64,000 nt of DNA from assembly GCA_025526915.1 (NCBI GenBank), contig JAHLKH010000013.1, positions 62,001 to 126,000 on the forward strand, written 5' to 3'. The stretch is from Entophlyctis helioformis (lineage: Eukaryota; Chytridiomycota; Chytridiomycetes; Chytridiales; Chytriomycetaceae). The notes under the pieces were generated by a model. That model was not told the DNA's origin and ran no database searches. It worked only from the letters and a program-made list of their open reading frames with translations. Shown here piece after piece: positions 52,710-63,936 of this stretch. A program made the position numbers and the translations under genes. How positions within the stretch are numbered: position 1 is the first letter of the stretch; each line of letters starts with the position of its first letter.

Positions 52710-53622
52710 TCACTTGCTCCACTTGATCTCCAGTGTCTCCACCAGCCCGCTCGCCGCATCCCACGCACAATACACAAACGTCTTGTTGGCAATCGTGGCA
52801 AGCCGCCCTGCTCTGACGACATCCAGTCCACAGATCGTGACAGCCGGACTGTCGAGCACCTTGACAACATGTGACGCGTGGCATTCAACCGGGTCGTCCG
52901 CATACAGCAGGAAGTCGCCGCCAAACTTGGTGCCTGGTGCAATGTACCAGCCGGCGTGCCAGAAATGGAGGAACACGGCATAGCGGGATCGCTGGAACGC
53001 CGTCCATCGCTGCGTGTGGGATGCGAGGGGCTCGGCCGTGAACGAGCGCGCCGTGAGCGTGCTGGGGATGGTGCCTCGAAGCTGCTCCATGTGATCGGGC
53101 CTGCGGGTGGTGGGCGTGGGCACGGCGGCGTGTACCACGGCAAGCCATCGGAGGACGTGGGCACGGACACTGGCAGCAGCGGTGCCAGTGGAGCGATCGC
53201 CGGCTCCGATGGGCGATCCAACGCCGGGTCTCGTGTCTTGTGAAGCAGCTTCATGCGCTCGGCATACGCCTGCCGCGCAGCAGCGTACTCGCGCATGTCG
53301 GCCGCCACGCTCGCACTCCACGCAGCCAGCTGCGCGGCCGTGGGCGGCGTGTGCGCACGGGCGTCGTCCACAACGTCGCAGGCGTCCAAGTGAACGAGCA
53401 GCGCGACCTGCTCGGGCATCAGCAGCAGCGGCAGCCCGTGGAAGTCGTTCTGCTGCGGCGCCTGCACGAGCCCGCCGACCAGGCTGCCCACCACCCGCAG
53501 CTGCGTGCGCAGGTGCAGCACGGCGTCCGGATGCCACAGCACGCCGCCTGCCTGCGTGGTGCGTCTGCATCTGTGTGTGCGTCTGCGCCTTCCGACAGCA
53601 GCGACACGCACACGCGATCCAT
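52710..53622 (-). CDS. SEN34: tRNA-splicing endonuclease subunit SEN34
   Basis: SEN34 is the subunit that cuts the 3' splice site of pre-tRNA introns. The N-terminal part has the family's GSLVGGLVQAPQQNDFHGLPL and LLLMPEQ segments. The C-terminal nuclease fold reads SRYAVFLHFWHAGWYIAPG, then KFGGDFLLYADDP with Tyr, then ECHASHV with His, then IANKTFVYC with Lys: the Tyr-His-Lys triad is complete. The two parts lie in different frames, joined either by a very short intron near 53100-53160 or by an indel. A further single-base break sits near 53560, just after the ATG at 53622. Domain identity is strong; the exact exon structure is not. It converges on RTEL1 and diverges from the next gene after 42 bp. 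Confidence 0.8.
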
Positions 53623-53664
53623 TTGATTGACGTTGAGGCAAAAGCTCCTTGGCCGCATCTGCTT

Positions 53665-54904
53665 ATGTCGTCGTTCCAGCGGCTGCCCAGCCAAGGCGGC
53701 CACGGCGCCAACGCCAACGCCAACGCCAGCACAAACGCCAACGCCTCATACAACGCCGCCGTCTATGCCGCCTACACCCCCGTCCTCACTGCGCCGAGCA
53801 CCAACGCCAATGGCGCCGGCAGCCCGAACCGCATCTCGATCGACACCACCAACAACCCGTTCCTGGCGGCGTTCGTGTCGCACTGCAGGGCCTTTTACGA
53901 CATGGCCGTGCCTGCCGCCGACAAGACCGCCCTGCAGACCTTCTTCACGCTCTTTGACGGCGCCCTCATAGTGTCCGCAGACGCCGCTGGCCGCACCGGC
54001 ATCTCCGCCTCGTCGACGGGCAATCTCTCCATCTCGTCGTCTCGGCCGTCCAACGCCTCGCGGCGTCGCTGTCCGCTGCCGCCTATTCATCTGGCGCGAC
54101 GGCGGTGGCGGCGGCACCTCAACACAGCCAGCAGCAGCAGCAACAACAACAGCAACAACAACAGCAGCAGCAGGCCATCTCGTCTGTACGGCTGCAGCTA
54201 TCTGCCATCCCGCGATCGCTCTCGGACCGAGACAAGGACGCTCTGTTTGCAATCATGCAGTCGGCCGGCTTCGCTGCCGACGGCACCATGCACCGCCCGT
54301 CCGACTATCCTCGCTACCGCCAGCTAAAGGACCAGCTGCGGGTCGAGGCGCACCGCATTGGCGAGGCGGCTCGCCGCTCGCACCTCCAGCACCGCATCGC
54401 AGCATCGGCACCCAACGACCTGATCTCGCCCTCTGATCGCCTCACCGCCATCCGCGACTTTTGCACCCGCTTTGCATCTGATATGGGAGCCTATGCGTTC
54501 ATTCTGGGCCTCGCCCTGTGGCTGCGGACACAGAGCCGCCACAATGCGAGCAACGTCGACTGGATTCTTGACGATGCAGTGCTGGTGGAAGGGTCGCTCG
54601 CGCTGCCCGACGCGGCCGTGCATCTGATGATCACCGTGCTGGGGTGCAGCGTGTCGCCTGGGAGTGCGGACGGCACTCGGCGATGGACGCTGCCGCCCTC
54701 GCTGTCGGCAGCCGATCTCGCACGGCTCGAACTGCGCGTCCACTTTTCGTCTGCAAGAGTGGCCGCGAAGAAGAGCAAACTCAGGGCAACGGGCCGCCTT
54801 GAGATGACCGACGGCCGCAGTTGCTGTCCACACAGACGTGGACACAGCGCCTGGGCGACTGGTTCTGGATCGCCGCGTCTTGGCTCACGCATCTCGTGTC
54901 GTAA
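53665..54904 (+). CDS. unrecognised protein with a polyglutamine run
   Basis: The N-terminus is Asn/Ala-rich (GANANANASTNANAS). A helical segment follows (NPFLAAFVSHCRAFYDMAV...LQTFFTLFDGALIV). Next comes SLHLVVSAVQRLAASLSAAAYSSG, then a CAG/CAA-coded Gln run at about 54127-54176. A longer conserved-looking region (LSDRDKDALFAIMQSAGF..., FASDMGAYAFILGLALWLRT) and the end LGDWFWIAASWLTHLVS complete it. Two frame changes are required, near 54000-54020 and near 54800. These may be missing bases or unrecognised introns. About 410 residues in total. No family was recognised. Its ATG is 42 bp from the ATG of SEN34 on the other strand. Confidence 0.55.
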
Positions 54905-55130
54905 CGTCTCGTTGGCGTCCACCGCACCTTGCCCACTCCCTCCTTTTGGTCTTGCTCTGTCACCTCTTGTCCTGTACCTTTGCCTATTCGCGTTGTCTTG
55001 GTCCGTCTGCGCTTGTACCGCAACCATACCCCCCTAAACCCCAACAGATCTCATCCAGCCCACCCTATAAAAGCCACACCGCGTAACCACACCACCGTAA
55101 GACTTCATTTGGACTTGAAGATGTGCGTCA

Positions 55131-58067
55131 TCATCGTCTCCGTCGTCGCAATGTTTGTTGATCCAACAGCACGCTCTGGCCACGCGACCGCAGCTCGTCG
55201 CGCACACGGCCCGCCTCCTCAAACGTGATGCCGCCGAGCACAACCAGAATGACATGGTCAAACTGGGAGGGGTGGGTTCGGTGCGTGGACGACGTGGCGC
55301 TGGTGGTGCTGCCCAGAAGCCGCGAAAAGCCCGACATGACAGAGCCGAGCGCACTGCCAGCTGTGTAGGGGACGTGTGTCCAGTCCGTCGAGTCTGCAGA
55401 TGTTGACGCTGGCGGCGATCCCAGCGGCGAGGACTGCGAGTCACGGTTTGGCGGCTGCGTGGCTGTGCGAGCGAGTTGAACGAGCAGCGGGTCATACGGC
55501 GGTGCTTGGCCCGGCACAAGAAGATGCCTGCATTGCTGTCAGAAACGTACTGCAAACAAGAGGCAATCCACAGCCTGTTACCTCAGCTGCGTCATGCCAG
55601 ATCGCGACAGAGCCACCTGCCGCATCTGTGAAAACACTCGAACGACCCAGCCTTGGATGGCGCGTGGATTGGCTCCAGAACTCGACTGGGCCAGCAACGC
55701 ACAATCGCGCGTGTCAGTCAGACTGTTGCACACTCCACGCGCACCAACAGTCTCGCACGCCTACTCACAGCCATCATAGCCCTGAACAGTGCGTCTTGCA
55801 AGGCAGCCTCGTTCTTTGGAGTCATGGGTATAGAGTCACCCAGCAGCGAGTACGCATACAACGACAGCATGAGCACATCCTTGGCTGTCAGCGTGCTCGC
55901 TGCAGGAGGGTCGCCGTGGATTTGCCGTCTCACTGCCACCATCACCAAGAGATGCGTTGGACGCGCGCATCTGCTGCTTCTCTTGCACAATGCGGAACAG
56001 CACATCACGCAGCTGCTGCACCATGAATGTGGGATCCATGGTCTCGGCGAGCGAGAGACCGAGCACCTTTTCAATGCTCACAAGCTCGTCCCATCTCGAG
56101 CCGTGTCTGCAAGTCCACGTGACCGTGTCAGTCAGAGGTAGCAATGGGATGGGTGGATGGCAGGCGACTCACGGCTCGGACATGCACTCAATGACCGCCG
56201 AAAAGTAGGTCAGCAGGCCCGCATGCTTGCTCCACACGGCTGGCTGGTTGACAAAGTGCGACATGAGCGAATCGAGCTGTGGCAGTGTGACGCGTCCCAG
56301 CACCTGTCGAACGCGTGTCAGCACACCTATACATTGCCCGCAACACAAGGCGTAGAGCGACCCACTTTGGGCACGCTGGCACTCGGAATCTCTTTGCCAA
56401 TCAGATCCACGAGGCGACGCCTGCGAATGCAGCAAGGTAAGCACGGCAGCATCAGAGAGACACTGCAGACTGGAAGCTCACCTGATGGTCACCAAGCCAT
56501 CCTTCTGGCCCAGTCGCAGCAATGCCGAAACAAGCTCAGCACACTCATCCTCACATCCGTGTGCCAGCGACAAACTTGGGCCATGCGGTTCGCCACGGTC
56601 GCTCGCGTCCTGCTGATTATCCTCCTGCTGGCCTCCAGCACTGCCAAAGTACTTGGGGCTCACATTGGCATCGTATGAGCTGGCTGATCGACGTGACAGT
56701 GTGGACCACACTTGATCCAGAAGGTTGTCCGAGTGCATGGTTGGACCAACCAGATCCAGGGTCTGCATACATTCACGGTCAGCATCCAGAGTCGTGTTGC
56801 TGTTTGGACTGTTGGAATGAGGCGTACCCGGTCCACAATCAACACTGCTGCCGACTTTTCAGACGCTCGACGCCGTGCTGACGTTGACTGGTCCACAATG
56901 ATGCGCGCAACCTGCTTGGAACTTGGTCCTGCAAGATCAGCAACGCCTGTCAGTACCTGCCGCGACTGCGATACGCAACTGTCGAGCACGCATGCGTACC
57001 CAGTGCAAAGATCTCGTCCTTGACATGCAGGCTGCTCAACAGTGTTGTAATGACGCAAGCCATCTCGCGTGCCTTTGCCTATGCAGAATGCCAGACGCAG
57101 TTCAGCCACTCGCAATCTGGCAGTGCACCGTGCAGATCCAACGTACATCGTCAGTGGTTGGACGGGCAATGGCCTGCGATCCTCTTGGAGACGAGTTTGC
57201 GGTTGATCCAGGCGCTGTGCACACATGTACCAGAGTCAGCATGATGCATACTGCACGCACCTCTGACGGCATGGATGAACTCACTTGTGAGGCCGCCGAG
57301 AGAGACGGGCGGAAAGAATGATGCGGCGGCCGGTATCAAGAACACGTCTGGCGTCAGCAGCGAGAAGCAGAGCGGCTGGAACTGCACCGACACCACAAAG
57401 TCGCGATCAAACGACCGGCCGTGTCTGTCATGGCCGCACAGGTAAGCAACCGGCCAGCCACATGTGCACGCTGTCTGCCACATTGCAGCACGCACCGCTG
57501 CGAGCTCTCGACCATCCAGTCGTAGATGCGTGCCTCGACCGTCGCAAAGTACCCGCCCAGATCGTCGGCAGCGGCGCCAGGCGAGACGGCGGCGGTGCTG
57601 CTGGTCCATACGCCGACCAGCGAGTCGTCGTAGGAGATCTCGTTGTACTGCAGCGCCTCGGACAGCGAGACGACAATGTGGCAGGTCTGGTACGGGTGCG
57701 ACAGCAGCAGCCGACGGATGGTCTCGGGGTGGCGCGAGAGATGCGTCGACAGCAGCAAGACGACGGCATCTGGCTCGGGGGCTCTGTGGCGGGCAGCAGA
57801 CGGTCAGCCAGCAGACGGTCAGCCAGCAGACGGTCAGCCAGGCTCGCTGTCTGGCGGCGGGCCGTGCATCGGCTGCACTTGCCTCAGAGACGCAGACGCA
57901 GCGGGGTCGCTCGGGGCTTGCGGCGGGTAGTCGCGCACAGCGGCAGCGCCGCCACGCTCCAGCAGTAAGCCGGCGACGCCGCCCGGTGCCGACCACTTGG
58001 CCACCGACAGCGCCGCCTCGTCCAAGTACACGGCCGCGCCGGCCAGCAGGGCACGCAAAAGTTCCAT
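55131..58067 (-). CDS. SCFD2: SCFD2-like Sec1/Munc18 family protein
   Basis: Sec1-family proteins bind SNAREs in vesicle fusion; SCFD2 is a divergent member of uncertain partner. The gene has many exons. The first, at 58067, starts MELLRALLAGAAVYLDEAAL. Then come DAVVLLLSTHLSRHPETIRRLL and CHIVVSLSEALQ, an exon with VEARIYDWMV, a KSAAVLIVDR segment and RVLGRVTLPQLDSLMSHFVN. SRWDELVSIEKVLGLSL and DVLMLSLYAYSLLGDSI follow. The last exon (about 55131-55527) has VPGQAPPYDPLLVQLAR and the Sec1 closing strand HVILVVLGGITFEEA. The order matches SCFD2. Middle exon limits were not fixed. A 15-bp tandem repeat lies in the first intron. Confidence 0.75.
57797..57841. repeat. 15-bp tandem repeat in an SCFD2-like intron
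   Basis: Three copies of CAGACGGTCAGCCAG in the intron after the first exon. Confidence 0.8.
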
Positions 58068-58176
58068 GCCTCGCCCACGGTCTGCGACAGGTTCATTGCT
58101 GGTTGGTATCAAGCGTCGTCGTCGAGTGTCGCTGTAGATTGTCGGTACAACTTCAGGTAACCTCAACACAGCATCA

Positions 58177-59218
58177 TTACATGCCATCAGCCTGATCACA
58201 CTGAACCAAATATCGCTGGAGACGCTCCTTTTGCAAGTCGTCCATGCCGATCTGCATGCCATGGTCGCTGTGCTCGTCATCAAAGCAGCAGTATTCCTCG
58301 TCTGGATAGCCTGCGCCAGCCATTCTCCAGATCAGGCACGCCGCCTTGTGGAACTTCAGAGCTGTTCTGTTGGGCCGAGATGCTGGATCGTCTGTAAGGA
58401 ACTGGATGCGTGGCACTTGATCATGTTCAGGCTGAGTCCTGGGATCTCTACGCGCCCACTCATCTTGCACTGCTCTACGGATGGCCAAGAGAAGGCGTAT
58501 TGGGTCGTCTGCAATGCCGTTGCCGCTCATGGGATGTGACTGCAGATGCGACGACCAGATCGCCGTCCACCTCATCAACATACGCCTTCAGCTTGCCAAA
58601 GTCATTGTGACATTTGAGGCAAAGCACAGGCCGTTCTGCACTTGGTGCATGGAATGCAGCCCTGCTCGTGTAACACCGCATCAACGCCTTGCGCACTCTG
58701 CTGCGTGATGATGTGGCTGGCCGCACAGGAGTCGGGCATCCAGCAGAACAGGCAGCGGCCATCGCGAGCCTCCAAAAACTTCTTGAGCTTGTAGTGCGTT
58801 GGCTCCACACTGTTCCCATCCAAGTTTTCAGCCGATCCGCTTTGCGAGACTGCTAACGGCGTCCTGCACTCGCTGCCATTATTGTAGGCCAGATGGAACG
58901 GCCGGATATAGTAGTCGAACATGCGGCTGATGAACGCCTGCTCGTTCTGGTGGAATGTCTCGTCATGCTGCAGCAGACCGCGAAGCTCGTTCGTGTGGGC
59001 GTCTTCGCCATGCAGCAAAATGCCGCAAAGGAAGCCGAGCTTGTTGACCTGCCCTCAGACTTGGTCGCCCACTCGCCGAACGGCAGGGGCGATGGGATGG
59101 CGTCTGGGTCGGTGATGCTGTAGAGTGTCTCAAGCCGAGCTTTGAAGCTGGCAAGTCTTGTGCTGTGGCGTCCACTTGCATGGCTGTCAAAGGGGTGCGA
59201 GTGAGCATGCAGGCGCAT
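58177..59218 (-). CDS. HNH-nuclease-domain protein, frame-disrupted
   Basis: The start (MRLHAHSHPFDSHASGRH) is followed by a helical region (KARLETLYSITDPDAIPSPL, FISRMFDYYIRPFHLAYNN). Next is an HNH_2-like core: RDGRCLFCWMPDSCAASHIITQQ, then NGLCLKCHNDFGKLKAYVDEVDGD. A tail (TALKFHKAACLIWRMAGAGY, GMQIGMDDLQKERL) is typical of fungal HNH_2 proteins. The parts lie in different frames. Breaks are needed near 59050, between the two halves of the core (about 58650-58690) and near 58560. This may be a pseudogene or an assembly with missing bases. HNH_2 proteins of this kind form families in fungi; their role is mostly unknown. Confidence 0.6.
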
Positions 59219-59792
59219 GGACAGCAGAGCCGTGCAGGTGGAGACGAGAAGCAGTGCTACCAGTTCCCACCTGTGTGGCCAGACGGTCCAGCTTGCTGTG
59301 AGACGCTTATTGTTGTGGCGAGCGAGGCAAAGTGGCTGGCCAAGACTCTGGCAGACGGTCGCTGATTGGCTGGTCTGAGAATCACGCGCTGATTGGTCGA
59401 TCTAGAGAGTAACGCGCTGATTGGTCAACTGAAACGCCACCAACAAGCTGTTCATGATTGCTGCAATGCAAGTCACTTGGCGGCACTCAATGCCCTTCTG
59501 CGATCTCAATGAATGACAGCAGCTCCCTTCTCGTTCTCTTGTCTCACTCCTTGGAAATCACCGTCTCGTTCTTGAAAGCCCAAGGCATGGCCCAGAAGCA
59601 TCTCTCCTGGGAAAGCATCCTTTGGGCCAGCATGACTGGGAGCTAGCTGCTGCATACGAGCCAATGAGCAATCCACCTTCTAGCAGCTGGCAGTTTGCAA
59701 CTTGAAAACGTGGCGATGAACTGAACGTGTACATGGTCGAGCTGATCCAAGCATTGATATTGCCGGCATCCCCAACTCGCATTGGCCACCCC
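59219..59792. promoter_or_regulatory. intergenic region with three spaced CCAAT boxes
   Basis: ATTGG (CCAAT on the minus strand) occurs at 59365-59369, 59392-59396 and 59420-59424. Each lies in the context GCTGATTGG, and they are spaced 27 and 28 bp apart, 147-206 bp upstream of the HNH gene's ATG. This looks like a promoter for that gene. The rest of the stretch holds no supported gene. Confidence 0.5.
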
Positions 59793-62511
59793 TCATTCAA
59801 GTGGAAACCACCAACTGTGCGCGAATCGTCGTCTGAGGCTCGTCCGTCTCGTGGGCATCTGCAGACAGTGCTGGAATATCCCGCGACGCATGAGCAAGAG
59901 CAGACAGTTCACCCGTGTGCAATCCTCGGCCGTCCAGTACGAGCACCTGTTCTGGCGCCGGTCCCAGACCACCGTGTACAGATTGGGCTCAAAGCTGGAA
60001 TGAGCATGTGTCAGATCCCACTGCGCGTCCATGCCACCAATGACCGTCTGATGCACGCGCATGTACCTGTTGGTCAATACAGAAACAGCCTTGAGTGCTG
60101 CTGTAGAGTGCCTGGGCAGCCCAATCTCAAACACAACGGCCGTTCTGGATCAAAGCGGCCCTGATCGCCATCCACGTTCATGTCCATGTTCTCCACTGGT
60201 CGTGTCATGTTCGCCAACAGCGTCCAGCAGCTCCTTGTAGTGCTTGAGTGTAGCCGTCATGAGCGTACGCAGCACTTCGTCTGGGATACTGAGGATGTTC
60301 GACCGGACAAGATGGAGCAGCTCCAGCGTGCGATGCAGGCAGTGCAGTCTCTGTATTTGGTCGTCAAAGCTCAGCGACGCGTCCATGAACGGCTCCTGCC
60401 GATCGCCATTAGTCACAATTGCAACAGCCGCAATGCGCAACGCCATCGTCTCACCAGCTGGTGGCGTAGAACAAGATTGCTATCTGGACACACACACAGA
60501 CACTTGAGTTGACTGTGCACCGAGACAATGACTCAAAGCGACGCGACTTACCAAGCAGATGGAACATGTAGTCGCGCTTGAGTTTCCAGATGCCTGCATC
60601 CACAAGGTACTCGAGCGGCTGCTCAAGCCAGTAGTCAAAGATGGCGCTGATCGAGTCCCATTGCTCCTTGGCATCGGTCGACTGCTGCTGTGCAGTCGCC
60701 TTCAAGCAGCTGCGAACAACATTTGCCAGCAACGATTGGTTGTCCTTGGCCACCTGCCAATGCATCACGCCATTGCCATCAATGCCGGCGACTTTCAAAG
60801 CAACCTGGACAGTAATGTATGAATGGCGCTCACATGTGGCAGCAGACGTCCGGTTTCAAGCTCCTCGATGATGGCTGTGATTGCATCTGTCAAGTCGTGC
60901 CTGTCTCTCGCCGCTTGGATGGCACTGTCAGTTTTGTTTACAACTACAGCTAGCTGTCGTGCGCTACTTACACTGGCAAAATGTCCATAGCGTCTCGACA
61001 AAGTCATGGTCAGAGCGCTTGCTGAGTAAGCTGAAGCCGTCCATGGCCATGGTGGCCGCTCTGTTGGATGCATCTGTGGATGTGTCACAGGCTGTGCCCG
61101 TGCCTGATACGCGAGGCTTGTGTGTCTCTGCTTTGCTCTTTTGGCTATGCGATCGAGCCTTTGCAGCCACAAGAAACTCCTCGACAGCAACAGACAGCAA
61201 CGCAGGCTCGTCAGCAGAAGGCTCTGCATCGATGCCGCCATTCTCCTGCGCATCCTGGAACGACTCCCAGCCTGGCTGCGTCTGTTGGATCCTGTTCCAC
61301 GACTTGAGCGTCTCAAGCTGGCGGCGAAGTGAACCAACGGCGACATAGCTGTCCTGGTCAACCGATCCCGGCTCGCACAACACACGCAGCACGGCCTTTG
61401 TGGGATGCTCGGGGCTCAGAGCACACACTTGATGGCCATGCGACTCCCAGTGCACTGCCAGATCGATGGTTGATGCCACCTGTTGTTTTCCAGCCGGCTC
61501 GTCGGGTGGAGATGCCAGGATCTCGTACTTTGCAAAACACGTCGCCTGTCGCATGTTCATGTGAGCACTGCAAGACCAGGCACAGACCCATACACATACA
61601 CCAAGGCGAAAAAGCACCTTTACAGCTGCCATGCCGGCTTCTTGGAGGATGCCGTCCAAAAACGGCAGCTGGATATGCCTGTTCTTGAGTGTTGCGTGTC
61701 CTGATTCACCAGTGCCAGTCAGCCAGTGTGAGTATCGCCTGGACAGCCGCATACGATGCCTACCCGTGTCTGCAAGTCGGACAACAGACATGCGGTCGTC
61801 TGCCATAGGACGGATGCCCATGTACGAATGTGTGTCGGCATCGACCGCCACAAAGCAAAACACGGGCACAGCGATGCGGGCTTCCTTTGCACACAGCATG
61901 AACAGGGACAGTGCATGCCGTGCTTCGTCCACAGGCAGCGGCTGCAGAGTCTTCCAGCTGCATGCCGGCTCTGCTATGCGATGGGCTGCCTGATCGCTGC
62001 GACTGCTGCTGCTGCTGCCAACATGGACCAGATCACGCCAGATGAGCTGGATCGACGGCTCCTGCAAGCATGCCAGCAGAATGAGCTTCGTTGGGCGGCA
62101 ATCAAGCCGCAGGCACGGCCAGCGCACTCACTTGGTCACCGTCACTGTTCGCAGGTGGCCTGGCTGAGATGAGCACAAACGGTCCGTCGCCAACAACCGT
62201 CTCGCGCAGTGGATGCCCAACACTGGGCTGCACACACCAGAGCAACGCAGTGTCGGCCATCGTCTCGGCAGGCACGAGCACTGCTTCCTGCAGCATACCA
62301 TCCCGTCAGCTGCAGCTGCCAGCCCACCGCCCGAGCATCGATGCAGACACACCTTGCTGTTGCTACTCTGGCCATCGGCACAGTGCGCATTGAGCGACCG
62401 GACCATGCTGCACAGGTCGCTCTCTTGTCCGCCACCTCCAAGGGCACTCAGCATCGTCAAGATCACTTGGACACGCGTTCGCAAACCACACAGTCGGACG
62501 AGTCGTCGCAT
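59793..62511 (-). CDS. ZWILCH: ZWILCH-like kinetochore protein
   Basis: ZWILCH is part of the Rod-Zw10-Zwilch complex that recruits dynein and Mad1-Mad2 to kinetochores. Exons begin 62353-62511, 62132-62287 and about 61764-62061. Later ones hold FVETLWTFCQ, then TDAITAIIEELETGRLLPHV, then QPLEYLVDAGIWKLKRDYMF, then DDQIQRLHCLHRTLELLHLV. VLRTLMTATLKHYKELLDAV and IGLPRHSTAALKAV follow, ending with EPNLYTVVWDRRQ. Their order and character match the C-terminal half of animal ZWILCH as I recall it. The N-terminal half is weaker. One or more single-base breaks are needed (for example near 60130). The identification rests on recalled family patterns and needs a profile search. Confidence 0.6.
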
Positions 62512-62945
62512 GCATCCAGCAGCATCTCCAGTATCCCGACGCAAGCCAGCACAGAATAGCAGCGCACACGGGCCGCTGCACGTGGCTGACTACTCGTTGC
62601 TTTCCACTGAGCACCTGCCCGAGGCGTGCCAGTTTCGGACCAAGGTATCGCACAGAGGTCGCACCAAAGTCGTGTATCTCGAGTACGCTGTTGTATCGGA
62701 GGACGCCATCGACATCGTGCATACGGTCAGTGGCTGTCGTCCCTTGCGCTCGCGTACCCATCTAACTGCCGTCCACCAAGTACGTGCCTCCGTCACTGCG
62801 GGGCCGGAACCTCGGCGAGCAGATCGTGCGGCATGCCATGCAATGGGCAGCAGCACACGCCAAAACCATCACGTCCAGCTGCTCGTTTGCGTCCCGCTAT
62901 GTGGCCGACAAGCCGCCCAAACGAGTAGGCGGATATGGTCTTTAA
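62510..62945 (+). CDS. small GNAT acetyltransferase-like protein
   Basis: Two exons, 62510-62725 and 62781-62945, in phase 0 (GTCAGT donor, CCAAG acceptor, 55-nt intron), encode 126 residues. The core reads VYLEYAVVSEDAIDIVHT, then YVPPSLRGRNLGEQIVRHAM, then ITSSCSFASRYV. This is the layout of the compact YjdJ/NATD1-type GNAT domain: an HT.VP strand, an R-G-x-x-x-G/A acetyl-CoA loop and a C.F..Y motif. Its ATG overlaps the ATG of the ZWILCH-like gene on the other strand, inside a GCATGC palindrome. It ends 23 bp from the stop of the convergent carrier gene. Confidence 0.8.
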
Positions 62946-62968
62946 TGGATGTGTGGGTGATCAAAGCG

Positions 62969-63936
62969 TTATGGTATATCAAGTGCGCGTTTGGAGTGCT
63001 CGTACACCCAGTAGCTGATTGAGACGGCCGGCACGACCTTGAGAAGCGTGGGGGCAAGGCCCTTGTAGAAGCCAAAAAGCCCTTCGCGGGCATACGTCTT
63101 GGCAATCACATCAAACGAGGATGTGTAGAATGTCGGATGGCTCGGTGTTCCCTGTGCTTGCAGCCTGCCGCATCAACCACACAAGTTAGAACGCGTCGTC
63201 CTGCCGGCCCACAAGCCCATGAGCGACTGCATGCATACCTTGTGCGCACAAGAGAGAGCGGGTAGACCAAAACGGCACCGCATGTGCCACTGACCATGCC
63301 AAACGTCAGAATCATCGGGGTGCTGAGGTTGTAGTCGCCATTGTGGAGCTCGGTGCCTCCCGCGTTCCGAGTACGTGCCCATCCAATGTATGTCTGTTTG
63401 AGCGTCTCAAACACCGCCAGGTCGATGCCAGCATAGGGCACAATGCCCACGAGTGCAGGGCCACAGCCGCGGTAAAACGCGCGGATGCCTCCCTTGTGCC
63501 ACGTGTCTCGGAAGGCAGCCAGGATGGCAGACTGCCTGGGCTGCAGAGTCTTGGCAGCAGACCCCTGCGTGCCCGCCAAAGATCCAGAAGCGCCGGCCTT
63601 GTCGTTGTTGATCTGCGCCATCATGCGCGTCTTGACCGTCTCGATGGGGTAAATGGCAAACTGAGAGACGAGACCGGCGATGCCACCGGCGATAAACCGG
63701 TCGCCCACCGAAAGCGACTCGACGTTCTCGTTGTTGTTTCGGCGGCGAATGACGTCCTTGAAGTACTCAAAGACAAAGAACTTGAGCGCCGACTCTGGGA
63801 AGATCTTGATGATGTTGAGTCCGTTGCCGCGGTAAAAGGACGCAATGCCGCCGTCTGCAAAGATGCTTTTGGCAGCTGCTCTCATTATGGACATGTACGA
63901 TGCCTGCGCTGCGTTGGTCTGGGTTTGCAGCAGCAC
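62969..63936 (-). CDS. SCaMC-type mitochondrial carrier, 3' part (5' end outside window)
   Basis: Mitochondrial carriers exchange metabolites across the inner membrane; SCaMC/SLC25A23-25 types exchange ATP-Mg for phosphate. Exons 63239-63936 and 62969-63164 join in phase, with a GTATGC donor. The carrier repeats show [10 protein letters not shown] with a matching [20 protein letters not shown], and [14 protein letters not shown] with [21 protein letters not shown]. The end of the first repeat is visible as [16 protein letters not shown]. The visible exon starts with VLLQTQ after a TAG acceptor, so the first helix and any EF-hands lie beyond the right edge. No frame break. Confidence 0.88.

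Noticed and set aside
53103..53137. 35-nt intron in SEN34
   Set aside because: It would restore phase with GTAC...CAG ends but is shorter than any other intron in the window (minimum about 55 nt). A 56-nt alternative or an indel is equally possible, so it is not listed as fact.
55066..55072. TATAAAA as a promoter element
   Set aside because: It lies between the 3' ends of two convergent genes, and no gene starts downstream of it in either direction at a suitable distance.
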